This document shows positions 8,490 through 16,808 of a DNA stretch of 64,000 bases, in pieces. Position 1 is the stretch's first letter. Each line of letters begins with the position of its first letter. Below the pieces are notes generated by a model. It did not search any database, was not told the origin of the DNA, and saw only the letters and a list, made by a program, of their open reading frames with translations. Origin of the DNA: Streptomyces luomodiensis. GTDB taxonomy: Bacteria > Actinomycetota > Actinomycetes > Streptomycetales > Streptomycetaceae. A program made the position numbers and the translations under genes. The stretch lies in the NCBI RefSeq assembly GCF_031679605.1, contig NZ_CP117522.1, positions 9,610,001 through 9,674,000 of the forward strand, written 5' to 3'.

Positions 8490-9833
8490 TCAGGCGCTGG
8501 GCACGGTCTCCGGGTGCTCCGAGCGAGGCTGGTCCACCGTGAGGTCGGTGAGGTCGCGGGTACGGGTTTCCGGGATCCACCACACGGCCAGCGTGCTGAG
8601 CAGGCTGATCACGAGCACGAAGGCGGAGATCAGCCCCGTGTTGGTGCCCCCGCCGGCCGCGGCGAGCAGCGACGCGGCGATGAGTGGTGTGAAACCGGCC
8701 ATGAGGTGGGCGAGTTGGTAGCAGGTGGACACACCGGTGTAGCGGATCTGGGTGGGAAACAGCTCGCTGAGCATGACCGGTGCGACCGCCACCACCGGAG
8801 TCATCGCGAGCACCAGTACCGCGGCGACTGCGAGCATGAACAGCCCGGCCGAGCCGCTGTTTATCAGCAGGAACGCGGGGTGGGCCAGCGCCGCCATGAG
8901 GATGGTGCCCCCGACCACGACCGGCCGACGGCCGATCCGGTCGGACAAGCGGGCGAACAACGGCGTGGCGACCAGGGCGATCAGCGTGCTGACCAGGACC
9001 GCGCTGAGCGTGGTGCTGTGCGCGTATCCGATGGCCGGGGCGTAGGACATGATGAAGATGCCGAACACGCCCTGCCCGACCGTGGCGCCGAGCAGGAAGC
9101 CTGTCGACATGAGAACCGTGACCGGGTGGGTGCGCAGCAGCGTGACGATGGGGGCGCCCGCCGGCTGGTGTTCCTCGCGGCGCGCGAGGAACACGGGGCT
9201 CTCGGCGATGCGCAGACGGAAGTAGAGACCGACGCCGACCAGCAGGAAGCTCACCAGGAACGGAATGCGCCAGCCCCAGGCCAGCAGTTGGTCCTCGGGT
9301 AGCAGGGTCACCAGGGTCATCGCGCCGGTGGCGAGGACCGCTCCACTCGCGGCGCCCATCGCGGCGGCGCTGCTGGCGAGTCCTCGCCGCTTGGTGTCCG
9401 CGTGTTCGGATGTCATCAACACCGCGCCGCCGTACTCGCCGCCGACCGCCAGGCCTTGCAGGATCCGCAGGACGACCAGGAGAAGCGGGGCTGCGTCGCC
9501 GATCTGGTCGGACCCCGGCATGAGGCCGATGAGGCCGCTGGTGACGCCCATGATGACCATGGTGGTCACCAGGACGGCCTTGCGGCCGAGGCGATCGCCG
9601 AAGTGCCCGAAGACGATCGCCCCCGCGAAGCGGGCGATGTAGCCCACCGCGAGGGTCGCGAGGGCGACGATCGTGCCCACCCACGGCGAGAGGCCGGAAA
9701 AGAAGACCTCGTTGAAGACCAGCGCCGCGGCTGTGGCGTAGAGCAGGAAGTCGTAGTACTCGATGGTTGTGCCGAGATAGCTGGAGGTGGCGACTCGGCG
9801 GAGGTGTGTGCCCTTGGACGGCGTCGTTGCCAT
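8490..9833 (-). CDS. MFS transporter, metabolite:H+ symporter (MHS) subfamily
   Basis: A 447-residue, 12-helix major facilitator. The MHS hallmarks are an N-terminal GTTIEYYDFLLYATAAALVF, the loop 2-3 motif GHFGDRLGRKAVL and the helix-5 RILQGLAVGGEYGGAVLM segment. Relatives import shikimate, proline/betaine, 2-oxoglutarate or aromatic acids with protons. The start at ATG 9831-9833 is preceded by GAGAGGGA; the upstream ATG at 9863 lacks a good site. It heads the minus-strand ligase/crotonase set and is divergent from the ring-cleavage operon. An ATTGGTAGGCAAT repeat lies 120 bases upstream, so it is probably co-regulated and imports the pathway substrate. Confidence 0.92.
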   Translation of the reverse strand: MATTPSKGTHLRRVATSSYLGTTIEYYDFLLYATAAALVFNEVFFSGLSPWVGTIVALATLAVGYIARFAGAIVFGHFGDRLGRKAVLVTTMVIMGVTSGLIGLMPGSDQIGDAAPLLLVVLRILQGLAVGGEYGGAVLMTSEHADTKRRGLASSAAAMGAASGAVLATGAMTLVTLLPEDQLLAWGWRIPFLVSFLLVGVGLYFRLRIAESPVFLARREEHQPAGAPIVTLLRTHPVTVLMSTGFLLGATVGQGVFGIFIMSYAPAIGYAHSTTLSAVLVSTLIALVATPLFARLSDRIGRRPVVVGGTILMAALAHPAFLLINSGSAGLFMLAVAAVLVLAMTPVVAVAPVMLSELFPTQIRYTGVSTCYQLAHLMAGFTPLIAASLLAAAGGGTNTGLISAFVLVISLLSTLAVWWIPETRTRDLTDLTVDQPRSEHPETVPSA

Positions 9834-9952
9834 GGGGTTCCCTCTCGGGACAGTGAAGTCCAACGGACGGGTGGCCCGCGACGCACCGCTCGCCTCCGGG
9901 TAGTCGTCATGCGCTGTCGGTTGGCTCGGAGCGGTCCCGCGGTGCAGCCATG

Positions 9953-9965
9953 ATTGGTAGGCAAT
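9953..9965. promoter_or_regulatory. Inverted-repeat operator, site 1 (upstream of MHS transporter)
   Basis: ATTGGTAGGCAAT differs at one base from the perfect form ATTGGTAGCCAAT found at 21856. It lies 120 bases upstream of the transporter start. Confidence 0.6.
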
Positions 9966-10217
9966 TCAAGGGCTGTCAAGGGTTCGGGATGCCCTGGCTT
10001 ATGACACGGTCGACGCGCTCGGAAAGGGCTTCTGTGCGGAGCGGCGCCTTGGAATGCTCGCTGGGATGGCGTCGAGTGGTCCCCTGACCAGGCCAATATG
10101 CTCATCGCTCAGTGCCGCTGCCGTCGTTGGGTGGGGTGTGGATGGTGGGCGCTGCTCCACCGGTTGCCGCTCGGTTTCACGGTTCAAGGACTTGCGTAAC
10201 TCCTCAGGGGCAGCAAT

Positions 10218-10230
10218 ATTGGCTACCAAT
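10218..10230. promoter_or_regulatory. Inverted-repeat operator, site 2 (upstream of dioxygenase operon)
   Basis: ATTGGCTACCAAT is the exact reverse complement of the site at 21856. It lies 161 bases upstream of the dioxygenase start, within the 557-base divergent promoter region 9834-10390 that holds no other recognisable gene. The GntR protein encoded at 14871, in the same operon, is the simplest candidate binder. Confidence 0.65.
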
Positions 10231-10390
10231 CGCGTCGGTGATTGCGCTGGAGATCGCCATGCCAGATCCCACCGGATGGGACGGCTCCGACGAGGCGCCA
10301 GGGGCCGGTGCGCCGTGATCCCCGTCCGTTCAGCGTCGTCGACTGATGTCCGTCCCCACCCCACCAACCCTTACCGAGAGGACGAAACCG

Positions 10391-11371
10391 ATGGCCGAGA
10401 TCGTGTTCGGGGCCGGGACCTCGCACAGTCCGTTGCTCGCAGCCCCGCCCCACCTGTGGGCCGAGCGCGCCGACCAGGACGTCCACAACCCTGAGCTCTA
10501 CGACCACACCGGAGTCATCCGCGGCTTCGGCGAACTCGCCGCCGCCGCGGGCGGCCGGTTCGATGCCGTCTGCACGACGGAGGTCTGGCAGGCGAACTGG
10601 GACCGCTGCCAGGCCGCGCTGGACCGGCTGCGCGAGGATTTCCGCCGTGTCGCACCCGACGTGGTCCTGGTGATCGGCGACGACCAGCGCGAGCTGTTCG
10701 ACGACACCAATCAGCCCGCCATGGCGATCTCCGCCGCGGCGGAGATGAAGACCTGCCTGCTCGACGATCACGATTCGGAGTTCCTCAAGGAAGCCGCGGC
10801 CAGCTATCTCATGGACGAGGAGTTCACCTTCTCCGGCCATGCCGAGCTCGCCGAGGATCTCGTCCGCGGGCTGATGGACGAGGGTATCGACGTCGGCTGG
10901 ATGGCGGGTGCGCCCGCAGGCAAGGGCTTCGGGCACGCCTACGGATTTCCCATCCACCGGTTCCTTCAGCCGGACCCGGTGCCGGTCATCCCCTTCATGC
11001 TCAACACCTACTATCCGCCCAACCAGCCCAGCCCGCGCCGCTGTTTCGCGCTCGGTCGCGCCCTGCGGGCGGCCGCGGCCGCGTCGCCGATCAACGCGCG
11101 CATCGCGATCCTCGCCTCCGGCGGCCTGTCGCACTTCGTGGTCGACGAGGACTTGGACCGCAAGGTGCTCGACGCGATCGCCGCCAAGGACGCGGAGACC
11201 CTGTGCAGCCTGCCGCCCGAGTTGCTCAACAGCGGCTCCTCGGAGATCCGGAACTGGATCACTGCGGCGGGCGCGATGGAGGGGCGGGCGATCGACTGGT
11301 GCGAGTACGTGCCGATCGTGCGCTCCGCGGCCGGGACCGGCTGCGCCATGAGCTTCCTGGCCTGGCAGTAG
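10391..11371 (+). CDS. Class III extradiol ring-cleavage dioxygenase (LigB-like)
   Basis: A 326-residue LigB-superfamily protein predicted to bind non-haem Fe(II) and open a catecholic ring. Likely ligand and catalytic residues are His in the N-terminal GAGTSHSPLL, His in GKGFGHAYGFP, His in ASGGLSHFVVDED and the acidic VLVIGDDQRELF region. It lacks the fused LigA-like domain of gallate dioxygenases (about 420 residues), and no separate LigA gene is nearby. It starts at ATG 10391 with GAGAGG upstream. It is first in an operon with RidA, LigJ-like and RraA-like genes, which fits a 4,5-type cleavage of a protocatechuate- or gallate-like compound. Exact substrate unknown. Confidence 0.88.
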   Translation: MAEIVFGAGTSHSPLLAAPPHLWAERADQDVHNPELYDHTGVIRGFGELAAAAGGRFDAVCTTEVWQANWDRCQAALDRLREDFRRVAPDVVLVIGDDQRELFDDTNQPAMAISAAAEMKTCLLDDHDSEFLKEAAASYLMDEEFTFSGHAELAEDLVRGLMDEGIDVGWMAGAPAGKGFGHAYGFPIHRFLQPDPVPVIPFMLNTYYPPNQPSPRRCFALGRALRAAAAASPINARIAILASGGLSHFVVDEDLDRKVLDAIAAKDAETLCSLPPELLNSGSSEIRNWITAAGAMEGRAIDWCEYVPIVRSAAGTGCAMSFLAWQ

Positions 11372-11377
11372 ATCCGC

Positions 11378-11403
11378 AAGACCGGCCGTAAAGACCGGCC
11401 GTA
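11378..11403 (+). repeat. Two perfect tandem 13-bp repeats
   Basis: AAGACCGGCCGTA occurs twice without a gap (11378-11390, 11391-11403) between the dioxygenase stop and the RidA gene. Each unit contains the palindrome CCGG. It may be replication slippage or an mRNA processing/structure element. Confidence 0.6.
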
Positions 11404-11435
11404 GACGCCCGCACCCATCCGGAAAGGATCCGTCC

Positions 11436-11825
11436 ATGGCCCGACGATCAATCGAGGTGCCCGGACTGCACCACGGTGGCCTGCCCATCCCCCAGGCCAG
11501 CGTGGTCGGCAACCTGCTGGTCTCCAGCGGGATCTCCCCGCTGGACCCGGACACCGGCACCGTTCCGCCCGGTACGGAGGAGCAGGTCGCGCTGGTGTTC
11601 GCCAATGTGCGCCGCGTCCTCGACGCGGCAGGCGGATCGCCCGACGACGTCGTCAAGTGCGCGGCGTTCGTCCGCGACAAGTCGATCCGGCCCGTCATCG
11701 ACAAGCACTGGCTGGAGATGTTCCCCGACGAGGCGAGCCGACCCGCGCGCCACACCCTGCGCATCGACCTCGCCGACCCACTGCAGATCCAGCTCGAGAT
11801 CACCGCCGTCCTCGAAGAAGGCTGA
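11436..11825 (+). CDS. RidA/YjgF family protein (enamine/imine deaminase-like)
   Basis: A 129-residue RidA-fold protein with LLVSSGISPLDPDTGTVPPG, VFANVRRVLDAAGGSPDDVVKCAAFV and the C-terminal IQLEITAVLEEG. The Arg of the 2-iminobutanoate deaminase site is present in PARHTLRIDL. Trimeric members hydrolyse reactive enamines or imines; some act as 2-aminomuconate deaminases in aminophenol and hydroxyanthranilate catabolism. GGAAAGGATCC precedes ATG 11436. Placed between a ring-cleavage dioxygenase and a LigJ-like hydratase, it may deaminate a nitrogen-bearing cleavage product or detoxify an enamine side product. This is inference from position. Confidence 0.85.
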   Translation: MARRSIEVPGLHHGGLPIPQASVVGNLLVSSGISPLDPDTGTVPPGTEEQVALVFANVRRVLDAAGGSPDDVVKCAAFVRDKSIRPVIDKHWLEMFPDEASRPARHTLRIDLADPLQIQLEITAVLEEG

Positions 11826-11831
11826 ACCAAC

Positions 11832-12839
11832 ATGATCATCGATGCACACGCACACCTCGTAGCGCCCGATTCCCTCTACGCCTTCCGCGCACTGCTGCTC
11901 GCCGACGGCGGCTACCACGGCATCGACCCGAAGATTTCCGACGACGCCCTGACCGAAGCCGCAGCCGGCAACGTGGCGATCATGGACTCGGTCGGCACCG
12001 ACCTGCAGCTGCTGTCCCCGCGCCCGTTCCACCTCGGCAGCTCGATGCAGCCCTCGCGGATGCTCGCCCCCTGGGTCCGCGCCAACAACGACACCATCGC
12101 GCGCACGGTCGCGCTCCATCCGACCCGCTTCGCCGGTGTCGGAGCGCTTCCGCTGTCTCCGGATGAGCCCGTCTTGGTGGGATTCGACGAGCTGGAGAGG
12201 ATCGACGAACTCGGCTTCGCCGGGGTGTTGATCAATCCCGACCTCCACGAAGGCCGAGGGAACACCCCGGCACTCGGCGACCGCTACTGGTACCCGCTCT
12301 ACGAGAAGCTCGTCGAGCGCGACCTCCCGATCCACATCCACTCGGCCGGCTGCTACTCCGGCCGCGAGACCTACTCCGAGCACTTCGTCACCGAGGAGTC
12401 GATCGCGATCCTCTCGCTGCTGCGCAGCGACGTGTTCACCCACTTCCCGACCCTGCGCATCATGATCTCGCACGGCGGCGGGTCGGTGCCCTACCAGATC
12501 GGGCGCTGGCAGTCAGAGGCCCTGCACCCCAGCCTCGGAGGCAGCCCGGACGCCGAACGGTTCGAGACCGCGCTGCGCCGCTTCTGGTTCGACTCCGTGC
12601 TGCACCACCCGTTGTCCCTGGAGCTGCTGCTGCGCACCGTCGGCGCGGACCGCGTCCTGTTCGGTACGGAGAAGCCGGGGAGCGGCAGCGCCCTCAACCC
12701 CGACACCGGCCGCGACTTCGACGACATCAAGCCCGTCATCGAGGGCTTGGCATTCCTTTCCGAAGCCGAGAAGCAAGCCGTGTTCGAGGACAACGCGCGC
12801 ACCGTGTTCCCCAAGCTGAAGAACCACGAGGCCCGCTGA
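11832..12839 (+). CDS. ligJ: 4-oxalomesaconate hydratase-like amidohydrolase (LigJ family)
   Basis: A 335-residue amidohydrolase-superfamily protein. The N-terminal metal motif is MIIDAHAHL. GDRYWYPLYEKL, DLPIHIHSAGCYS, MISHGGGSVPYQIGRWQS and RVLFGTEKPGSGS-NPDTG match the LigJ pattern as I know it. LigJ is a Zn-dependent hydratase that turns 4-oxalomesaconate into 4-carboxy-4-hydroxy-2-oxoadipate (CHA) in the protocatechuate 4,5-cleavage and gallate pathways. Its stop overlaps the start of the first RraA/LigK-like gene (ATGA), consistent with delivering CHA to that aldolase. A decarboxylase of the same superfamily is the alternative. Confidence 0.82.
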   Translation: MIIDAHAHLVAPDSLYAFRALLLADGGYHGIDPKISDDALTEAAAGNVAIMDSVGTDLQLLSPRPFHLGSSMQPSRMLAPWVRANNDTIARTVALHPTRFAGVGALPLSPDEPVLVGFDELERIDELGFAGVLINPDLHEGRGNTPALGDRYWYPLYEKLVERDLPIHIHSAGCYSGRETYSEHFVTEESIAILSLLRSDVFTHFPTLRIMISHGGGSVPYQIGRWQSEALHPSLGGSPDAERFETALRRFWFDSVLHHPLSLELLLRTVGADRVLFGTEKPGSGSALNPDTGRDFDDIKPVIEGLAFLSEAEKQAVFEDNARTVFPKLKNHEAR

Positions 12840-13501
12840 TGAACGACATCCTGGAACGACTGCGTGCGGTCGACACCTGCGCGGTGTCCGATGCCCTCGA
12901 CCGCCACGGAGTGCGGGGCGTGGTGACCGGTCTGCGTTCGCTCGCCGCCGACCGCCCCTTCGCCGGGCGGGCCGTCACGGTTCGTCTCGGTCCGCCGGCC
13001 GAGGGCGGCACCCTGCCGAAGCGGCACCTCGGCACCGCCGCGGTCGACGCCTCCGGGCCCGGTCAGGTCATCGTCGTCGACCACCAGGGCCGGACGGACT
13101 GCGCGGGCTGGGGCGGCCTGCTCTCCCGAGCCGCCGCCTCCCGTGGGATCGAGGGGGTGATCGTCGACGGCGCCGCCCGCGATCTCGCCGAGGCCGCGGA
13201 GGTTGGGTTCCCCGTCCACGCTCGCACATCCACACCCGTCACCGCCCGTGCCCGTGCGGTCGAGCACGCCTGGGGAGAACCCGTAACCCTCGACGGCCTC
13301 GAGGTCATGCCCGGTGACCTCGTCCTCGCCGATTCCGGCGGTGTCGTCGTCGTCCCCGCGGACCGTGCTGAAGAGATCATCGCGACCGCCGAGCGCGTCG
13401 CCGCCACCGAAGCGGCCATGGCGCAGGCCATCGACGGCGGCACACCGGTCTCCGACGTGATGGGCAAGACCTACGAGGAGCTCACCGATGCCGATCACTG
13501 A
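12839..13501 (+). CDS. RraA-like / CHA (HMG) aldolase family protein, copy 1
   Basis: A 220-residue RraA-fold protein. It has CAVSDALDRHGVRG near the N-terminus, GWGGLLSRAAASRGIEGVIV and DGAARD, where the Arg-Asp pair is the catalytic/metal site of class II CHA/HMG aldolases (LigK, GalC, ProA). Such enzymes cleave CHA to pyruvate and oxaloacetate. It overlaps the LigJ-like stop by ATGA and the next RraA gene by 14 bases, so translation is probably coupled. Of the three copies, this one is closest to the hydratase, making it the prime CHA aldolase candidate. Confidence 0.85.
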   Translation: MNDILERLRAVDTCAVSDALDRHGVRGVVTGLRSLAADRPFAGRAVTVRLGPPAEGGTLPKRHLGTAAVDASGPGQVIVVDHQGRTDCAGWGGLLSRAAASRGIEGVIVDGAARDLAEAAEVGFPVHARTSTPVTARARAVEHAWGEPVTLDGLEVMPGDLVLADSGGVVVVPADRAEEIIATAERVAATEAAMAQAIDGGTPVSDVMGKTYEELTDADH

Positions 13502-14195
13502 GAACCAGTCCGAGCAGCGGTCGAAGCCGGACCCGGGCACCGCGCCCGAGCTGATCGCCCGGTTGGGCGCGCTGTCCACCTCAGGGGTCTCGGACGCCCT
13601 GGACAAGCTCGGCATGACCGGACAGGCCCTCGGCATCGCACCGTTGGACCGCTCCTTCCGCCTCGTCGGCCGGGCCTGGACCCTGCGCTACGGGCCGGTC
13701 GGCCAGGACCGGGGCACCGTCGGTGACTACATCGACGACCTCGGTCCCGACGACGTCGTGGTGCTCGACAACCAATCCCGTCTCGACGCAACCGTGTGGG
13801 GTGACCTGCTCACCACCACCGCGCACCGACGTGGCGTGGCCGGCACTGTCATCGACGGCGTCTGCCGCGACGTCGACCGCAGCCTGACCCTCGGCTATCC
13901 GATCTTCGCCCGAGGTAACTGGATGCGTACCGGTAAGGACCGGGTGCGGGTTGAGGCCACCCAGGTTCCTGTCTCCATCGGCGGTGTGCGCGTCGAACCC
14001 GGTGACCTGCTGCTCGGTGACGGCGACGGGCTTGTCACGATCCCCGCGGCCCGGATCGAGGAGGTCCTCGCGGCGGCCGAGGGGATCGAGCGAGCCGAGG
14101 ACGCCATCAGGCGCTCGATCGAGTCCGGGGCGTCGCTCCGGGAAGCCCGCACCACCCACCGGTATCACGACCTACAGCATCGGACGACGTCATGA
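13488..14195 (+). CDS. RraA-like / aldolase family protein, copy 2
   Basis: A 235-residue paralogue of the preceding gene, with an N-terminal extension before GVSDALDKLGMTG. The active-site region reads GVAGTVIDGVCRDVDRS, keeping the Arg-Asp pair. GAGGAG precedes ATG 13488, which lies inside the end of copy 1. Sequence divergence from copies 1 and 3 is large, so they probably differ in substrate or form hetero-oligomers. Aldolase or oxaloacetate-decarboxylase activity is family knowledge; the exact role is unknown. Confidence 0.82.
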   Translation: MPITENQSEQRSKPDPGTAPELIARLGALSTSGVSDALDKLGMTGQALGIAPLDRSFRLVGRAWTLRYGPVGQDRGTVGDYIDDLGPDDVVVLDNQSRLDATVWGDLLTTTAHRRGVAGTVIDGVCRDVDRSLTLGYPIFARGNWMRTGKDRVRVEATQVPVSIGGVRVEPGDLLLGDGDGLVTIPAARIEEVLAAAEGIERAEDAIRRSIESGASLREARTTHRYHDLQHRTTS

Positions 14196-14797
14196 CCGCC
14201 ACCCGGACAGCCACCCTCACCTCAGCCACCGTTCACGAGGCCGCCGGGCGGATCGGGGCGCTGCCGTCGGCGATCAAGCCCGTGCATCCCGCGATGCACG
14301 TCGAGGGACCGGCCTTCCCGGTGCGGATGCCGGCAGGCGACAACCTCTGGTTGCACCGCGCGGTCTACGCGGCGAGCCCGGGGGAGATCCTCGTCATCGA
14401 TTGCGGCGGGGGGTTCGAGCACGGCTACTTCGGAGAGGTGCTCGCCGAGGCGGCCCTCGCGCGTGGCCTCGCCGGCCTGGTCATCCATGGGGGAGTGCGC
14501 GACGCGCGTCGTCTCGGAGAGATCGGCTGGCCGGTGTTCGCCGAGCGGGTCTGCATCCGCGGCACCGGCAAGGATCCGCACGGCGACGGGGAACTGGGTG
14601 AACCGATCACCATCGGGGACGTGGAGATCCGTCGCGGCGACCTCGTCGTCGCCGATACCGACGGCGTCGTCTGCGTCCCCGCCGACCGTGCCGAGGAGGT
14701 CCGAGCCGCCTCGGCTGCCCGTGACGAAGCCGAACACGGCTACATCAGTCGACTCCGAGCCGGAGAGAGCACCCTTGCGGTCTATGGGCTGCGATGA
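14192..14797 (+). CDS. RraA-like / aldolase family protein, copy 3
   Basis: A 201-residue RraA-fold protein, the shortest and most divergent of the set. It keeps GLAGLVIHGGVRDARRLGEIG, with Arg-Asp present and His-Gly where the other copies have Asp-Gly. VEIRRGDLVVADTDGVVCVP is the typical C-terminal barrel segment. The N-terminus lacks the usual SDAL segment and instead reads AIKPVHPAMHVEGPA. It overlaps copy 2 by ATGA. The missing N-terminal motif suggests a specialised member. Confidence 0.8.
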   Translation: MTATRTATLTSATVHEAAGRIGALPSAIKPVHPAMHVEGPAFPVRMPAGDNLWLHRAVYAASPGEILVIDCGGGFEHGYFGEVLAEAALARGLAGLVIHGGVRDARRLGEIGWPVFAERVCIRGTGKDPHGDGELGEPITIGDVEIRRGDLVVADTDGVVCVPADRAEEVRAASAARDEAEHGYISRLRAGESTLAVYGLR

Positions 14798-14870
14798 GCA
14801 TGCGGCCGGGCCGCACCGGACCACGCTGTTAGACTCCGAACCGCGGTCAACGGAGGGAGGAGGGCGAGCG

Positions 14871-15563
14871 ATGGCAGGGGACCAGCCCGCGAGCCCGCCC
14901 AGCAAGCGCAGCGTCGCAGCGGTGGTCGACAGGCTGCGCGAACAGATCCTGGACCGCGTTCTCATGCCCGGCGAGCCGATCCGCCAGGAGGAGATGGCCC
15001 GCAGGCTCGGCATCAGCCGAGTCCCGCTGCGCGAGGCGCTGCGGGTCCTCACCACCGAAGGACTGCTCACCCACCGCCCGCACCAGGGCTACTTCGTCGC
15101 ACAGCTCAGCGTCGAGGCCCTGCGCCAGATTCACGCGCTGTTGGAGTTCCTCGAAACCGAACTCATCCGGACCGCCCGCTGGCCGGACGACGAGGAACTG
15201 GCCGAGTTGCGCACGATCAACGCGACCATGGCTCACGCGGCCCGGGTCGGAGACGTCGCGGCTGTCAACCGGCTCAATCGACAGCTGCACAACCGGATCT
15301 TCGCCCTGTCCCCGCAGGAGATCTACCTGAGCGAGGCCGAGCGGTTCTGGACGCTCTCCGAGCCCTACCGACTGCTGCACGTCACCTCCACCGACGCGGC
15401 AATCGCCACGGAGCAGCACGAACAGATCATTGACGCGCTTGCCGCGCGTGACCGCGCACTGTGTCTGCGGGTGCTGAGTGAGCACCGGCGTGAGACGCGG
15501 AACGGCGCGCTCAGCATGCTCAGCCGGATGGAGTCCGGCAGCACGCCTCGCGCGGTCGGCTGA
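14871..15563 (+). CDS. GntR family transcriptional regulator (FCD/FadR-type)
   Basis: A 230-residue regulator with an N-terminal winged HTH (RQEEMARRLGISRVPLREAL, then GLLTHRPHQGYFV) at about residues 15-80 and an all-helical FCD-like ligand domain (LHNRIFALSPQ and later His residues that usually bind a metal and carboxylate). GGAGGGAGGAGG precedes ATG 14871. It closes the ring-cleavage operon. The likely role is repression through the ATTGGTAGCCAAT sites at 9953, 10218, 21856 and 21976, with a pathway acid as inducer; this assignment is inference. Confidence 0.88.
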   Translation: MAGDQPASPPSKRSVAAVVDRLREQILDRVLMPGEPIRQEEMARRLGISRVPLREALRVLTTEGLLTHRPHQGYFVAQLSVEALRQIHALLEFLETELIRTARWPDDEELAELRTINATMAHAARVGDVAAVNRLNRQLHNRIFALSPQEIYLSEAERFWTLSEPYRLLHVTSTDAAIATEQHEQIIDALAARDRALCLRVLSEHRRETRNGALSMLSRMESGSTPRAVG

Positions 15564-15851
15564 CCCGACCGACGGCGGAGCCACGCGCTTCCGCAACCAG
15601 CTGTGTGAGTCCTCATCGCTGTTGCCGAGGTCTCGGGCTGGAGTGGCACCTGTCCCAGCCCGTGCGACTGCGCAATGGCGCGCCGACCTGCACGCCCCCT
15701 TCTGCTTCGGTGCGGTGGGTCTTCGCCGTCGCGCCGTCGACCATCCCTGCCGACTCGGATCCCGTTACTCCAGTCCGTGCACCCCTTCCCCCGCCTGCTG
15801 CACGTCACTCACGGCAAAGAGCCCGTCACCCACCGCAGAGAGAAGGAACAG

Positions 15852-16805
15852 ATGCGCATCGCTTACTGGGCAGGCATTCCACTCGCGCGTCAGCTGATCA
15901 CCGCCAGTCTGCAGTCCGTCGAGGGCGCGGACGTCCTGGTCGTCGACACACTCCCGGCGTTGCTCGACGCGCTGCCCGAGGTGGATGCCCTCGTGCTCTC
16001 CGACTGTCCGGTATCGGAGGCAGTCGAGATAGGCAGGCGACTGCGCTCGCCGGACAACCGAGTGCGGTGGATGCATTTCATCACCGCCGGACGCGAGAAG
16101 TTCCTCAAAGCCGGAATCCCTTCCGGGATTCGCGTGACGGATCCTGACGGGGCCATCGCCCCGACCGTCGCCGAGCACGCCCTCGCACTGCTCTTGGCCC
16201 TGGGGCGGCAGCTGCCGGCTTGCGCCGCATCCACCGGCCGCGGCGAGTGGGACCGCTCGATGGCGGTCCGGGCACGCTCGATCGAGGGCCAGTCATTGCT
16301 GGTGGTTGGGTACGGTCACGTCGGCCGCCAGGTGGCACGCCGCGCTGCTGCGTTCGGCGCACGGATCACCGTCGTCACCCGCACTCCCCGACACGACGAC
16401 GTGGCCAGCGATATCCGACCGCTGTCCGCTCTTGAGGAAGCGCTGTCCACTGCGGACGCGATCGTGGTCACGATCGCGCTCACCGAGCAGACCCGCCATC
16501 TCATAGGCGCCAGGCTGTTCGCCGCTGTCAAGTCCGGAGCCTTGCTGGTCAATGTCGCTCGGGGGGACGTGATCGACCAGTCCGCGCTGGCCGCCGCCCT
16601 GCACGCTGGACGGATCGCCGCCGCGGGACTCGACGTCACCGAACCGGAACCGCTGCCCACTGGTGATCCGTTGTGGGGTGCCCCGAATCTGCTGGTCTCC
16701 GGCCACTTCGCAGGCGCCGGGAGCGCGCCGAGCGTCGAGCGCCTGGCACAGGGCGTAGTGGCCCACGCTGCGAGGTTCGTCGCCAGCTCCGGCTCGGAGG
16801 TCTGA
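15852..16805 (+). CDS. D-2-hydroxyacid dehydrogenase family protein
   Basis: A 317-residue NAD(P)-dependent dehydrogenase. The Rossmann motif is VVGYGHVGRQ, the catalytic Arg lies in LLVNVARGDVID, the Glu in AGLDVTEPEPLP and the His in LLVSGHFAGAG. It probably interconverts a 2-hydroxy and a 2-oxo acid. GAGAGAAGGAACAG precedes ATG 15852. The stop is 3 bases before the next gene, an enolase-superfamily enzyme, so the two form a small operon acting on sugar-acid-like or hydroxyacid substrates. Lower similarity in the N-terminal substrate lobe prevents a specific name. Confidence 0.85.
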   Translation: MRIAYWAGIPLARQLITASLQSVEGADVLVVDTLPALLDALPEVDALVLSDCPVSEAVEIGRRLRSPDNRVRWMHFITAGREKFLKAGIPSGIRVTDPDGAIAPTVAEHALALLLALGRQLPACAASTGRGEWDRSMAVRARSIEGQSLLVVGYGHVGRQVARRAAAFGARITVVTRTPRHDDVASDIRPLSALEEALSTADAIVVTIALTEQTRHLIGARLFAAVKSGALLVNVARGDVIDQSALAAALHAGRIAAAGLDVTEPEPLPTGDPLWGAPNLLVSGHFAGAGSAPSVERLAQGVVAHAARFVASSGSEV

Positions 16806-16808
16806 GAC

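Noticed and set aside
8158..9684. Continuation of the ligase frame upstream to give a 1051-residue protein
   Set aside because: This part is antisense to nothing but codes the MHS transporter in another minus-strand frame; its translation is Arg/His/Pro-rich. The ribosome site at 8164-8168 fixes the ligase start at 8157.
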